DNA of 64,000 nucleotides. It comes from Slackia sp. (GTDB taxonomy: Bacteria > Actinomycetota > Coriobacteriia > Coriobacteriales > Eggerthellaceae). The stretch lies in the NCBI GenBank assembly GCA_030527325.1, contig JAUNBA010000001.1, forward strand, positions 1 through 64,000, given 5' to 3'. Below are positions 32,685 through 42,097 of this stretch, one piece after another. The notes beneath the pieces are model-generated. The model searched no databases, was not told where the DNA came from, and saw nothing but the letters and a program-made list of their open reading frames with translations. A program made the translations under genes and the position numbers. Each line of letters starts with the position of its first letter. Position 1 is the stretch's first letter.

Positions 32685-33944
32685 ATGGCGTATCACGAAA
32701 CGGCCGAAGCGGGCGGCGCATATCCACGCCTGGTCGACGATGCGCGCCATCCTTCGTTTTCGACTTCCGTGACGCATCCTTCTTCATCCGCAACCATGAT
32801 CGATTATCTTCGTTCATGCAACGAAAGCTTCGACGAGCGTCCGTTCTCTCCTGTCGACAGCTTGGTTCTCGCATCGCTCGCCTATCTCGAATTCGATGCG
32901 TACGCCCACGGCGATGTGCATGGTCCTTGCGAAGTTCCGCTCGTCGACGTCATCCGTTTCACCGATATCGACGCTATGACGTCAGGCGGGTGGATCAAAG
33001 CGTCGAAGGACCTCAGGCCGTTTCTCGAAGCGCTCTTGCGCTGCTATCGTTACGCCGACTTATCGGTAGGGTATTTCATCAACGAAAACGCCGCCGCCAT
33101 CGAGAAGCAGTTTTGCGCCTGCACGTTTCGTTTCGACAGGGGACGCTCGTACTATGTGGCTTTTCGCGGAACGGATGGCACCTTCGCGGGATGGAAAGAA
33201 GATTTCAATCTGAGCTATCGCAAGATCATTCCGTCTCAGCGTTCCGCCGAACGCTACGTTTCAGGGGTGCTTTCGGCCCTTCCTCCGTCGAGCAGGATTT
33301 TCGTCGGCGGACATTCCAAAGGCGGCAACCTTGCAGAATTCTCCGCAGCTACGATCGACGACGCCGCCTATGGGCGTATCGAACGGGTCTTCAACCACGA
33401 CGGCCCGAGCTTTTTGAACGACCCTTCGCCCCGCGTCGATACGCCGGAATTCGCGGGAAAGCTTCATAAGACCGTGCCGGAGTCCTCCATCTTCGGCATG
33501 ATCCTGGAGAAGCGGAACGATTATGCCGTGGTGCGCTCCGATGCGTCGGGGATTTTTCAGCACAATCCGTTCACGTGGCTTGTCGCCGACGATGATTTCC
33601 AGTATCAGGATTCGCTCAATGCCGGCGCCGCCCTGTTCGACCGCACGCTCGACCGATGGCTGAAAAGCTGCACTCCGTCCCAACGAGAAACGTTCATCGA
33701 TACGTTTTACGAGCTTATCGTGTCGAGCGATGCCAGGACGTGGCAAGAATTCCAGGAGGGCGGGTTTTTGGGCAATGTCGCGGGCATCGTGCGCGACGGC
33801 AAAAACCTCGATGCGGAAACGAAGGCGATCATCGCCCACACCATGCGCAACCTGGGAAGCGTCGCCAACGCAACGGTACGGGAGCGTCTGCGTGGATTCG
33901 TCATGCGGATGCGCACGTCGGCGATGGCGACGCCCGAGAAATAG
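32685..33944 (+). CDS. DUF2974 alpha/beta-hydrolase (lipase-like) protein
   Basis: A 419-residue protein of the DUF2974 family. The lipase core includes YYVAFRGTDGTFAGWKEDF, which holds the oxyanion-region strand. The nucleophile elbow GGHSKGGNLAEF follows, with S211 in a GxSxG-like motif. VFNHDGPSF is the next conserved part. No signal peptide is present, so it is cytosolic. A -10-like TACAAT lies at 32649-32654. The ribosome-binding site AAGGAAGG is about 13 bases from ATG 32685. Esterase activity is inferred; the substrate is unknown. menA follows after 24 bp. Confidence 0.8.
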   Translation: MAYHETAEAGGAYPRLVDDARHPSFSTSVTHPSSSATMIDYLRSCNESFDERPFSPVDSLVLASLAYLEFDAYAHGDVHGPCEVPLVDVIRFTDIDAMTSGGWIKASKDLRPFLEALLRCYRYADLSVGYFINENAAAIEKQFCACTFRFDRGRSYYVAFRGTDGTFAGWKEDFNLSYRKIIPSQRSAERYVSGVLSALPPSSRIFVGGHSKGGNLAEFSAATIDDAAYGRIERVFNHDGPSFLNDPSPRVDTPEFAGKLHKTVPESSIFGMILEKRNDYAVVRSDASGIFQHNPFTWLVADDDFQYQDSLNAGAALFDRTLDRWLKSCTPSQRETFIDTFYELIVSSDARTWQEFQEGGFLGNVAGIVRDGKNLDAETKAIIAHTMRNLGSVANATVRERLRGFVMRMRTSAMATPEK

Positions 33945-33968
33945 AAACGAAGCCGAGAAAGGACGATC

Positions 33969-34901
33969 ATGTCTTCGAATTCTGCCGGATACGAGCGCCT
34001 GACCGCTCGCATGGCGCTGCAGCTGGCTGCGCCCCATACCTGGCCCGCAGCCATTATGCCGTGTCTTATCGCCGTATGCGCCGCTGCGACGCATACGGGT
34101 GCATCAGCGCTTCTTGCGTGCGTGCTGCTAGCCATATGCCTCTTGATGCAATCCGCAGTGAACACGTTCAACGATTACTATGACTTCGTCAAAGGATCGG
34201 ATTCCGTGCGCGACGCAGTGGAAGCAAGCGATGCGACGCTGGTGTACAACAACGTGAACCCGCGCGCCGCTCTCATGTTGGGCATAGGATTTCTCGCAGC
34301 CGCCTTCGCGCTCGGCGGATACGTCATTGCCGAAGCAGGATTGATCCCCTTGGCGATAGGCCTCATCGGAGCGTTGTTCGTGGTGCTCTACTCGGCGGGA
34401 AAGACGCCGATTTCTTATCTTCCCCTCGGCGAGATCGTCAGTGGATTCGTGATGGGGGGACTCATTCCTCTTGCGTGCTACCAGGCTCTTACGGGAGACT
34501 TGAACTGGCTGATGCCTCTATGGGCCGCCCCCGAAATCATCGGCGTCGGGCTTATCATGATGACCAACAACACCTGCGATATCGACAAGGATATCGCAGC
34601 CGGAAGAAAAACGCTGTCGACGTTGCTCGGACGCCCACGTGCGCGTAGGTGCTATCGATTCGCGGTCATCGTGTGGATGGCAGCTATCGTGGTGCTGTGC
34701 GCGACGACTTTCCCGCAGGGTCTCGTCATGCTTCCGTTCATGCTGCTTGCCTGCTGGCCTTTGGCCAAGGCGTTGCTCGCCAATCCGCTTGTTCCCGCTT
34801 CGCGCGTTGCGGCGATGGGTCAAATATGCAGTATGAACATAGCCCTCGGCGCGTTTCATGCCGCCATGATCGCGGCATGCGGACTCTGCATCGTCTGGTG
34901 A
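33969..34901 (+). CDS. menA: UbiA-family prenyltransferase, MenA-like
   Basis: A 310-residue membrane protein with about eight hydrophobic segments. The first Asp-rich motif is NTFNDYYDFVKGSDS (about residues 62-76). The second is NNTCDIDKDIAAGRKTLSTLLG, as in 1,4-dihydroxy-2-naphthoate polyprenyltransferase. It joins the isoprenoid chain to the naphthoquinone ring in menaquinone synthesis. ATG 33969 has GAGAAAGGACGATC upstream. Other men genes are not in the window, so the substrate is inferred. It is convergent with gluQ. Confidence 0.85.
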   Translation: MSSNSAGYERLTARMALQLAAPHTWPAAIMPCLIAVCAAATHTGASALLACVLLAICLLMQSAVNTFNDYYDFVKGSDSVRDAVEASDATLVYNNVNPRAALMLGIGFLAAAFALGGYVIAEAGLIPLAIGLIGALFVVLYSAGKTPISYLPLGEIVSGFVMGGLIPLACYQALTGDLNWLMPLWAAPEIIGVGLIMMTNNTCDIDKDIAAGRKTLSTLLGRPRARRCYRFAVIVWMAAIVVLCATTFPQGLVMLPFMLLACWPLAKALLANPLVPASRVAAMGQICSMNIALGAFHAAMIAACGLCIVW

Positions 34902-34959
34902 CGATGCAGACGGATTCGCTATCGAGACCACTGCCCCGACGGCTCTCGATCAAAACGCC

Positions 34960-35919
34960 CTATCGCCATCTTATCTGCTCGAGGTCGCGCAGCCGTTCGG
35001 GAAGCGCCCGCATGTCGAATCCCTCCAAAAGCTCTTCGGGCGTTGCAGGGTCGCAGGTTTGCGCGATGCCCGTCGTCCCCGCAATATGTCCGATAACGGC
35101 CTCGGGCGACCCGAACCGTGCAAGCAAGGCGTCGATCGCCGCATCATGATCGCGCTTTGAAAGCCGGCGGTCGTGCGCGGAGACGATGAGAGGAACGTGC
35201 GCATATGCGGGATGATCGAATCCCAGCAGATTCTGCAGATGCATTTGCTGCGGCGTCGAGCAGAGCAGGTCGACGCCGCGCACTACCGACGTGATGCCCT
35301 GAGCCGCATCGTCTACGACGACCGCCAATTGGTAGGCGAAGGCGCCGTCGGAGCGACGCACGAGAAAATCGCCGCATTCCGTTGCCAGATTCTGACGATA
35401 GGCCCCCTGAATCGCATCGGTGAATTCGATGTCTTCATCAGGGACGACCAGGCGCTGGGCCGGCGCTCGTCGCGCGGCGCGACGAGCTTGCTCATCCGGA
35501 CCGAGCGCGCGGCAAGAACCCGGATACACAAGCTTTTCCCCGTGGTGGGGCGCTGAGGCGGCGTGCAAATCGGCCCTGGTGCAAAAACAGGGATATATCA
35601 AGCCCCGCTTCGCCAGCGAATCGAATGCTTCCGCATACGCTTCATCGCGATCGTGCTGGTAGTACGGGCCCTCGTCCCAAAAAAGACCGAGCGTTTCGAA
35701 ATCACGCTGAACGGCATCGATGAAGTGCGGCTTCGAACGCTCCTTGTCGAGGTCCTCGATGCGCAGTACGATCGATCCGCCTTGCGATTTCGCAATAAGC
35801 CAAGCGAGAAGCGCCGAAAAGATATTGCCGGCGTGCATGCGTCCCGTCGGCGACGGGGCGAAGCGTCCTTTGACGGGCGGTGCAGGATGCGCTTTCGTCC
35901 CGGATGCGACGTGTGTCAT
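34960..35919 (-). CDS. gluQ: Glutamyl-Q tRNA(Asp) synthetase
   Basis: A 319-residue truncated glutamyl-tRNA synthetase-like protein. It has RFAPSPTGRMHAGN (HIGH-like) at the N-terminus and RIEDLDKERSKP. The zinc-site region CFCTRADLH lies in the middle, and the KMSKS-like RRLSKRDHDAAI is near the C-terminus. It lacks the anticodon-binding domain, as expected. It activates Glu and attaches it to queuosine at position 34 of tRNA(Asp). ATG 35919 follows AAAGAAGG. It is the last gene of a long minus-strand run, 65 bp after paaK1. Confidence 0.92.
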   Translation of the reverse strand: MTHVASGTKAHPAPPVKGRFAPSPTGRMHAGNIFSALLAWLIAKSQGGSIVLRIEDLDKERSKPHFIDAVQRDFETLGLFWDEGPYYQHDRDEAYAEAFDSLAKRGLIYPCFCTRADLHAASAPHHGEKLVYPGSCRALGPDEQARRAARRAPAQRLVVPDEDIEFTDAIQGAYRQNLATECGDFLVRRSDGAFAYQLAVVVDDAAQGITSVVRGVDLLCSTPQQMHLQNLLGFDHPAYAHVPLIVSAHDRRLSKRDHDAAIDALLARFGSPEAVIGHIAGTTGIAQTCDPATPEELLEGFDMRALPERLRDLEQIRWR

Positions 35920-35984
35920 GCGAAAACCTTCTTTCTCTGTGCGGCGCTTCGCGTCGGATGCGACGGATCTATCGGGCCGATCCG

Positions 35985-37355
35985 CTATTGCAACGTCCTG
36001 AGGTCTTGAACGTGCTTGGTCTTACCTGTGCTGCGTTCGATGCCGCCCGGTTCGACCAGCTTGACTTTCGACGATACGAGCAGCACGCTTTTGAGCTTTT
36101 CCTCGATTGCTCGACGGAATGCGTCCATCTTTTCGAACGAATCGGAAAACGCCTCGGGCCTCAGCTCGGCATATACCGTCATGCGATCGAGCCCCGTTTC
36201 GTTGTCGACGACGATGCGATAGTGGGGCGTCACGCCATCGATCCCCGAAAGCACGTCTTCGACCTGGCTGGGGAAAACGTTCGTGCCGCGGATGATAAGC
36301 ATGTCGTCGCAGCGGGAGCGCACCTTCTGCATGCGCGCCGTCGTGCGTCCGCAGGCGCAGCGTTCGGTCACGACGCGCGTCAGATCGTGCGTACGATAGC
36401 GCAGCACCGGTATCGCACGTTTGCCGAGCGGGGTGAGGACCAGCTCGCCCGCTTCCCCTTCGTCGACCGGCTCCCCCGTGACCGGATCGACCACCTCCCA
36501 CAGGAAGTGATCTTCCGCGATATGCTGCATATCGCGCTCAGCCAGGCATTCTCCCGATACGCCAGGCCCCATGACCTCGGTCAGCCCGTAATTATCGGTG
36601 CAGACGATATGCATGCGGCGCTCGATCTCCTCTTTCATGGCGGGCGTGCACGGCTCGCCGCCGAACAGGCCCACGCGCAACGTGCTGGCGCTCCAGTCGA
36701 CGCCCATGCTCTCGCCCACTTCGCAAATATGCAGGGCGTAGGAAGGCGTCGAGACGAGCACGGTCGAGCCGTAGTCCTGAATCATCTGTATCTGCCTGTC
36801 GGTGTTGCCCGACCCGGCCGGAATCATCATGCATCCAAGCCTCTGCAGTCCGTAGTGCAGACCGAATCCTCCGGTGAACATACCGTATCCGAACGCCATC
36901 TGTACGCGGTCCCCCGGCACGACGCCCGCCATTTGGACCAGGCGCATGATGCAATCGGCCCACAGGTCCATATCGTCTTTCGTGTAGCCCACGACGACGG
37001 GCTTTCCGGTCGTGCCCGACGAGGCATGCAATTCGACGACCTCGTCAAGCGGTACGGCGAACATCCCGTACGGAAAGGTATCGCGCAATGCCGACTTATC
37101 GGTGAAAGGGAGCTTTCTCACATCATCGAGCGTTTTGATGTCGGACGGGGCGACGCCTGCGTCGTCCATGGCGCGACGATACCACGCCACCTGTTCGTAC
37201 GTCCACTCGACCTGGTCGATGAGGCGCGCCAGCTGAATGGCGCGAATGCGTTCGCGGCTGGCGCATTCTATGGAGGGATCGTGGATGGGCAGCTCATCGA
37301 AGCGGCCTGCGGCTGCGGCGGCAAGCGCCGCGCCCTTGACGGTCATATCGGCCAC
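35985..37355 (-). CDS. paaK: Phenylacetate-CoA ligase family protein (copy 1)
   Basis: A 456-residue AMP-forming acyl-CoA ligase. Family motifs are ASSGTTGKPVVVGYTKDD (phosphate-binding loop), CIMRLVQMAG, the nucleotide-binding YGLTEVMGPGVSGEC, and RIIVRYR-like LRYRTHDLTRVV. The C-terminal lid carries RSRCDDMLIIRGTNVFPSQVE. It links arylacetates (phenylacetate, indoleacetate) to CoA. The start is taken at GTG 37355, 5 bases after GAGG and just after the ACT stop. ATG 37346 is also possible; the frame from 37541 lies inside the ACT gene. With ACT and iorAB it forms a four-gene unit. Confidence 0.9.
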   Translation of the reverse strand: MADMTVKGAALAAAAAGRFDELPIHDPSIECASRERIRAIQLARLIDQVEWTYEQVAWYRRAMDDAGVAPSDIKTLDDVRKLPFTDKSALRDTFPYGMFAVPLDEVVELHASSGTTGKPVVVGYTKDDMDLWADCIMRLVQMAGVVPGDRVQMAFGYGMFTGGFGLHYGLQRLGCMMIPAGSGNTDRQIQMIQDYGSTVLVSTPSYALHICEVGESMGVDWSASTLRVGLFGGEPCTPAMKEEIERRMHIVCTDNYGLTEVMGPGVSGECLAERDMQHIAEDHFLWEVVDPVTGEPVDEGEAGELVLTPLGKRAIPVLRYRTHDLTRVVTERCACGRTTARMQKVRSRCDDMLIIRGTNVFPSQVEDVLSGIDGVTPHYRIVVDNETGLDRMTVYAELRPEAFSDSFEKMDAFRRAIEEKLKSVLLVSSKVKLVEPGGIERSTGKTKHVQDLRTLQ

Positions 37356-37357
37356 GG

Positions 37358-37816
37358 CTACCTCGTTTCTCGTTCGGACTTTTCGGCGTCGGCGCATACG
37401 GAAAACCCAACCAGATCGTTTTGGTCCACGAGCGCGATCGACTCCCCTGCGAGCGCCCGCTCGGCAGCGGCAGGATCGTCCACGTACATCGCGATGAAGG
37501 TGGATATAAGCGAATAGCTGTATTCTACGTTGATGTTGCAACGCGCCATGATTCCCATGATGCGGGCCAGTTCGCCCGGAGTGTCGGGCAAAAGCGCGCA
37601 GAGCACTTCCGTTTTCGCGGCGGCCGCGCCCATATCTTCAAGGACGGCGAGTGCCCGATCGGGGTCGTCCACGATGAAGCGCACGATGCCGTAATCGCCG
37701 GTGTCCGACGCGCTGTATCCGCGCACGTTGATGCCCGCGCGCTCGAACGACGCAAGCACGCGGGCCATGTGGCCTGGCCTGCTTTCCACGAATACGCTGA
37801 TCTGCGAAACGCTCAT
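37358..37816 (-). CDS. Tandem ACT-domain protein (copy 1)
   Basis: A 152-residue protein of two ACT domains (about residues 4-70 and 72-140), beginning ISVFVESRPGHMARVLASFERAGINV. The second repeat is CALLPDTPGELARIMGIMARCNINVEYSY. ACT domains bind amino acids, here probably aromatic ones as in the paaK/ior neighbours. It ends 2 bp before paaK1 and starts 3 bp after iorB. Likely role is a ligand-sensing regulator of the pathway enzymes; this is inference from context. Copy 2 is at 42090. Confidence 0.85.
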   Translation of the reverse strand: MSVSQISVFVESRPGHMARVLASFERAGINVRGYSASDTGDYGIVRFIVDDPDRALAVLEDMGAAAAKTEVLCALLPDTPGELARIMGIMARCNINVEYSYSLISTFIAMYVDDPAAAERALAGESIALVDQNDLVGFSVCADAEKSERETR

Positions 37817-37819
37817 CGA

Positions 37820-38419
37820 TCACGCCTCCTGTCCTGCAAGACGCAGAGCCCATGCCCTGCCTGCTTCGAAAGCCGCCTGGTTTACCCGCTCGAAACGCTT
37901 GGGGACGCGTTGTGAGATCGTGCGCCTCCATGTTTCTTCGGGATAGGAAAGCCTCGTCGAGAGAGCGCCGAGCAAAACGACGTTGACCGCCTTGGCGCTT
38001 CCCGCCTGCAAGGCCAGCGATTGCGCGGGAATGACCCACGCCCCCTCGTCGGCCAGACGCTTGCGCGGCCGTGCGGGCATGGCCATCCTGCCCGTCAGCA
38101 CGGGAAGGGGCTTGATCGATTCGTCGTTGACGACCATGGTGCCGCCGGGACGCAGATACGCCTTGTTGCGCAGCGCTTCGGTCGTTTCGAACGCGACGAG
38201 GAAATCGACGCGACCGAGGTCGGCGACCATGGAGGCGACGTTATCGCCCATGCGCACGACGGTGCTCACGGCGCCGCCGCGTTGCGCCATGCCGTGGATT
38301 TCGGACAATTTGACGTCGTGGCCGCATGATGCGGCGCAACGGGCGAGCACGTCGGCGGCGAGCAGGGCGCCCTGGCCCCCGACGCCGCAGAACATGACGG
38401 TCGCGGTGCTATCGGACAT
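37820..38419 (-). CDS. iorB: Indolepyruvate:ferredoxin oxidoreductase, beta subunit
   Basis: A 199-residue protein of the 2-oxoacid oxidoreductase gamma/beta-type domain. VMFCGVGGQGALLAADVLARCA is at the N-terminus and AQRGGAVSTVVRMGD in the middle. It pairs with IorA to oxidise aryl pyruvates to arylacetyl-CoA with ferredoxin reduction. The start codon overlaps the end of iorA by 11 bp, showing translational coupling. Length is normal. Confidence 0.93.
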   Translation of the reverse strand: MSDSTATVMFCGVGGQGALLAADVLARCAASCGHDVKLSEIHGMAQRGGAVSTVVRMGDNVASMVADLGRVDFLVAFETTEALRNKAYLRPGGTMVVNDESIKPLPVLTGRMAMPARPRKRLADEGAWVIPAQSLALQAGSAKAVNVVLLGALSTRLSYPEETWRRTISQRVPKRFERVNQAAFEAGRAWALRLAGQEA

Positions 38420-40154
38420 CGGTTCCTCCTGTCGATACGATGCAGCCGTACGGGCACACCTGCGCGCATTGCGAGCAGCCGACGCACAAGGCGGGATCGA
38501 TCGCCGCCACGCGGGTCTCGGGATCGCACGAGATGGCAGGGCATCCTATGAGAGAGCAGCTTCCGCAGGCGCGGCAATTGCCTTTCACCTCGCAAGGCGC
38601 GTTGCGGTGTTTTTCCAAAAGAACGCATGGGGACTCGAACACGATGACGCTCAAGCACTCGGACGATGTGGTTTCGCGCAGCGCTGCGCGAACGGCTTTC
38701 ATATCCATCGGATCGACGGTGCGTACGTCGTCGACGCCGAGCGCGCTCACGAGCGCCGGCACATCGAGTTCTCGGCTCGGACGGTGCTGCAACGTCACGC
38801 CGTTGACGGGGTTGCCCTGGTGTCCCGTCATAGCGGTCGTACGATTGTCGAGAATGCACACCGTGCCCGCTCCGCAGTTGTAGACGGTGTTGAGCAGCGA
38901 TGTGATGCCTGAATGCGCGAACGTCGAGTCGCCGATAACGGCGACGACGGGACGGTGCTCGCGGCCTTCGAGACCGATTTCGAAGCCGTGGGCCATCGAA
39001 ATGGAGGCACCCATATCGACGCAGGTATCCATCGCGGAAAGCGGGGCGAGCGCTCCGAGCGTGTAGCAACCGATATCGCCCGTGACGATGGCCTTCATGC
39101 GCGCGAGCTCGCGAAAAACCAGGCGATGGGGGCATCCTGGGCAAAGCGCCGGCGGACGCGGGGGCAGCCCCGTCGAAGAGCAGTCGCAGGCAGGGCTCTC
39201 TCCGCGCAATGCGGCGGCGATCGCGGCGGGGCTGAGTTCACCGTACGGCGCCAGCGGATAGGGCGTATCGCCCACCTTGACGCCGAGCGCGCGTACCGCA
39301 TCGGAAAGATAGCTCGACGCCTCTTCTACGACATAGAGGCGCTCGACGTTTTCGGCGAATGCGCGGATGCGTCGCGCGGGAAGCGGCCACGACATACCGA
39401 GCTTGAGCACGCTGGCGTCGGGCGCCGCTTCGACGACGTGCTGATAGGTCGCTCCTGCGCATATGATTCCGACGGCAGTGCCTTTTTCCTCGACCGTATT
39501 GAGGTCGCACGAATCTGCGAATGCAGTCAAATCGGCGATGCGGTCGTCGAGGTCGAGGCGCCGATCCTTCGCGTAAAGCGGCATCATGACCCATTTAGGC
39601 TGGTTTTTTTCGTAAGCCCGCGGCTCGTGTTCGATACGCTCTCCCGTTTCCACGAGACATTTCGTATGCGAAACGCGTACGGTCGAACGGATGAATACGG
39701 GCGTGTCGAAGCGCTCGGAAAGCGCGAAGGCCTCTTTGGTGAAGGCGAGCGCTTCAGAGCTGTCCGCGGGATCGAGCATGGGGATGCGCGCGGCGGCGGC
39801 GTAGTAGCGCGAGTCTTGTTCGTTTTGGGAAGAGTGCATTCCCGGGTCGTCTGCCGCGAGTACGACCATGCCGCCGCCGACGCCTGTGTAGGCGGCGGTG
39901 AACAGCGGATCGGCCGCCACGTTGACTCCGACATGCTTCATGGTGCATAGCACGCGTCGGCCCGCGGCCGACGCGCCGAGGCCGACCTCGACGGCCACCT
40001 TTTCGTTCGGGCACCATTCGGCGTACACGCCGGGCAACTGCGCGAAGGCTTCCATCGCCTCGGTCGACGGCGTGCCGGGATATGCGGCGCCTATCGTGGC
40101 TCCCGCCTCCCATGCGCCGCGCGCTATGGCCTCGTTGCCGGAAATCAACTCCAT
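38409..40154 (-). CDS. iorA: Indolepyruvate:ferredoxin oxidoreductase, alpha subunit
   Basis: A 581-residue protein. The N-terminal pyrimidine-type domain starts ISGNEAIARGAWEAGATIGAAYPGTPSTE. The middle holds the thiamine-diphosphate domain with GDIGCYTLGALAPLSAMDTCVDMGASISMAHG, condensed. The C-terminus has a two-cluster ferredoxin part, CRACGSCSLIGCP and CVGCSQCAQVCPYGC. It oxidises indolepyruvate, phenylpyruvate and hydroxyphenylpyruvate from aromatic amino acids. The reduced ferredoxin could be used by the hydrogenase of this window. It starts 34 bp after the FHA gene. Confidence 0.95.
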   Translation of the reverse strand: MELISGNEAIARGAWEAGATIGAAYPGTPSTEAMEAFAQLPGVYAEWCPNEKVAVEVGLGASAAGRRVLCTMKHVGVNVAADPLFTAAYTGVGGGMVVLAADDPGMHSSQNEQDSRYYAAAARIPMLDPADSSEALAFTKEAFALSERFDTPVFIRSTVRVSHTKCLVETGERIEHEPRAYEKNQPKWVMMPLYAKDRRLDLDDRIADLTAFADSCDLNTVEEKGTAVGIICAGATYQHVVEAAPDASVLKLGMSWPLPARRIRAFAENVERLYVVEEASSYLSDAVRALGVKVGDTPYPLAPYGELSPAAIAAALRGESPACDCSSTGLPPRPPALCPGCPHRLVFRELARMKAIVTGDIGCYTLGALAPLSAMDTCVDMGASISMAHGFEIGLEGREHRPVVAVIGDSTFAHSGITSLLNTVYNCGAGTVCILDNRTTAMTGHQGNPVNGVTLQHRPSRELDVPALVSALGVDDVRTVDPMDMKAVRAALRETTSSECLSVIVFESPCVLLEKHRNAPCEVKGNCRACGSCSLIGCPAISCDPETRVAAIDPALCVGCSQCAQVCPYGCIVSTGGTDVR

Positions 40155-40188
40155 GCTATGCTCGCTTTCTCAACGATTCGAATGGTTC

Positions 40189-40641
40189 TTACTGCATGCT
40201 CGGCATCGAATGGTATACGAGGCAGAACGTGCCTATTTGCACCGTATCCCCGTCGGCGAGCCTCGCGTTTTTCACATTGCGGTTGTTGACCCACAAACCG
40301 TTGAAGGAATCCTCATCCATGATGTCGTAGCCTTCCCCGGCTCGTTTAAGCGTCGCATGCAGACGCGAGACGGTCATATCGTTGAGGAAGATGTCGCAAC
40401 GAGGACTGCGGCCGAGCGTGACGGTGTCGGCGGCGAGGCGAAAGACATTGCCGACTTGCGGTCCTTTGACGATGCTGAGGGTGCATTCTTCGGGAATCGT
40501 ACGCGGCACGCTGCTTGCTGCCGTCGATACGGCTATGGGAGCGAACGCCTGCGTTCGCTCCAGAAGCTTGAATCCGCATGCCGGGCACGAAACGTCGCCG
40601 TCGGAAAGCGGCGCGTTGCAGACAGGGCAGATCATTGCCAT
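40189..40641 (-). CDS. Zinc-ribbon plus FHA-domain protein
   Basis: A 150-residue protein. An N-terminal zinc ribbon CPVC-x9-CPACG (residues 5-24) is followed by a linker and an FHA domain (about residues 55-140). The FHA signatures are VTLGRSPRCDIFLND, SRLHATL and FNGLWVNN. FHA binds phosphothreonine, so it is a likely partner of a Ser/Thr kinase; no kinase is in the window. ATG 40641 with AAAGGAGATTCC is used rather than the frame from 40662. It lies between dacA and iorA in one run. A cell-wall or metabolic signalling role is inference. Confidence 0.85.
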   Translation of the reverse strand: MAMICPVCNAPLSDGDVSCPACGFKLLERTQAFAPIAVSTAASSVPRTIPEECTLSIVKGPQVGNVFRLAADTVTLGRSPRCDIFLNDMTVSRLHATLKRAGEGYDIMDEDSFNGLWVNNRNVKNARLADGDTVQIGTFCLVYHSMPSMQ

Positions 40642-40696
40642 GGAATCTCCTTTCGTCGGCAAAACGGGATGCCGTTTTGCGCATATCGGCGGCTCG

Positions 40697-42097
40697 TTAC
40701 AAGTCGCGTATCGAATCGGGCCTATTGAAGCATTCCGACGACGCCGTAAGCGGCTGGTCTTGCATGGATCGGATGAAACGGTCTATCGATACGCCTATGG
40801 CCTGCCAGAAATCGGGTGCGGCCTGATCGCGTGCGGCTACAAGGTCGGTTTGCGCGACGAGGTCGCCGTTTTGCACGAAATCGAGGCGTCCGACGATATC
40901 GCCCGCTTTGACGTCGCCTTGGAGGTCATAGTACGACACTTCTTGCGAAATCGGCCCTTCGAGGGCGAACGATTCGACGGAAAGGTCGGGGTCGGCGACA
41001 GTGGCGTCGATGGAGCAATCGACCCATTCCGTGTGGGCCACGCGCGCCGCAAGCGGACTGTCCTCGCCGCGGTATTCGACGGTCTCCCGCGTGTTCACAA
41101 GGCGTTTTTCGACAAGGTTGCCGTAGGCCCAATCGTACAGTTCGGCAGTATCGTCGAAGCGCGCCTTCGATTCGGGGCTATTCAAGACGACGCTGTAAAA
41201 CGAGCCTGCTTCGCGGACGACGGCGCCCGCGAAGCAGTAGCCCGCCGCATCGGTCGTTCCCGTTTTGACGCCGCAGATACCATCGTAGACGCCGAGCAGC
41301 TCGTCGGTCGACGCAAGCGAAAGCTCTCGCGTCGACCCGTCGGCCGACGTCACCGCGACGACGGTGTCGCCCGCATCGACGATCGAACGAAACGTATCGT
41401 TCTTCATGGCGTAGGATACGAGAGCGACGACATCGGAAGCGGTCGAGTGCGCCTCGTCGCCGAACACGCCGCCGTCAAGGCCGTGCGGATTGGTGTACAG
41501 CGTATCGACGCATCCGAGCGTTTGCGCCTTGGCGTTCATGGCATGCACGAACGCCTGCTGCGGATCTGATTCATCGCCACCCGCAAGCATCGCCCCGACG
41601 GTTTTCGCTATGGCGACGGCGGCATCGTTGCCCGAAGGGACCATAAGCGCGTACAACGCCGTCTCAAGGCTCATCCTATCGCCCTCGGCAAGACCCGCCG
41701 ACGACTCGCCTACGCCCGCCGCTTCCGCATCCACGACGATCGTCGTATCGAGAGGTGCGTTTTCAAGCGCCACGACGGCCGTCATGATTTTGGTGATCGA
41801 TGCGATTTTCATCGGCTCGTCGGCATTGCGCGCGAAATACGCCGTTCCGTCATTGCGCACGAGCAGCGCGCTTTCGGCTTCGATATCAGGGCAGACGTCG
41901 ACGGAAACCCCGCGCTCGGCGATAGTTTCCGACAGAATTTCGTCATCGGGCCTTACATCGGCATATGCGGCGTATGGAACCGCAAGAGTCGACGCAAGGC
42001 AGATGGCCAAGACGGCTGCGGCGCGCCGCGGCGCTTCGGAAAGCATGCGGCCGTGAACGCCGCGCGATGCGCGTGCTGGAGCTATGCGGCTATTCAT
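40697..42097 (-). CDS. dacA: D-alanyl-D-alanine carboxypeptidase (PBP5/DacA type)
   Basis: A 466-residue exported peptidase. A signal segment (about residues 26-46) ends in PYAAYA. The serine-peptidase motifs follow: SITK (S100, K103), SGN in LMVPSGNDAAVAIAKT, and KTGTT near residue 275. The C-terminal domain has beta sheets and an amphipathic end DFWQAIGVSIDRFIRSM that may anchor it to the membrane. It trims the terminal D-Ala of peptidoglycan stem peptides. It overlaps the preceding ACT gene by 8 bp. Finding it between CoA-pathway genes is odd. Confidence 0.92.
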   Translation of the reverse strand: MNSRIAPARASRGVHGRMLSEAPRRAAAVLAICLASTLAVPYAAYADVRPDDEILSETIAERGVSVDVCPDIEAESALLVRNDGTAYFARNADEPMKIASITKIMTAVVALENAPLDTTIVVDAEAAGVGESSAGLAEGDRMSLETALYALMVPSGNDAAVAIAKTVGAMLAGGDESDPQQAFVHAMNAKAQTLGCVDTLYTNPHGLDGGVFGDEAHSTASDVVALVSYAMKNDTFRSIVDAGDTVVAVTSADGSTRELSLASTDELLGVYDGICGVKTGTTDAAGYCFAGAVVREAGSFYSVVLNSPESKARFDDTAELYDWAYGNLVEKRLVNTRETVEYRGEDSPLAARVAHTEWVDCSIDATVADPDLSVESFALEGPISQEVSYYDLQGDVKAGDIVGRLDFVQNGDLVAQTDLVAARDQAAPDFWQAIGVSIDRFIRSMQDQPLTASSECFNRPDSIRDL

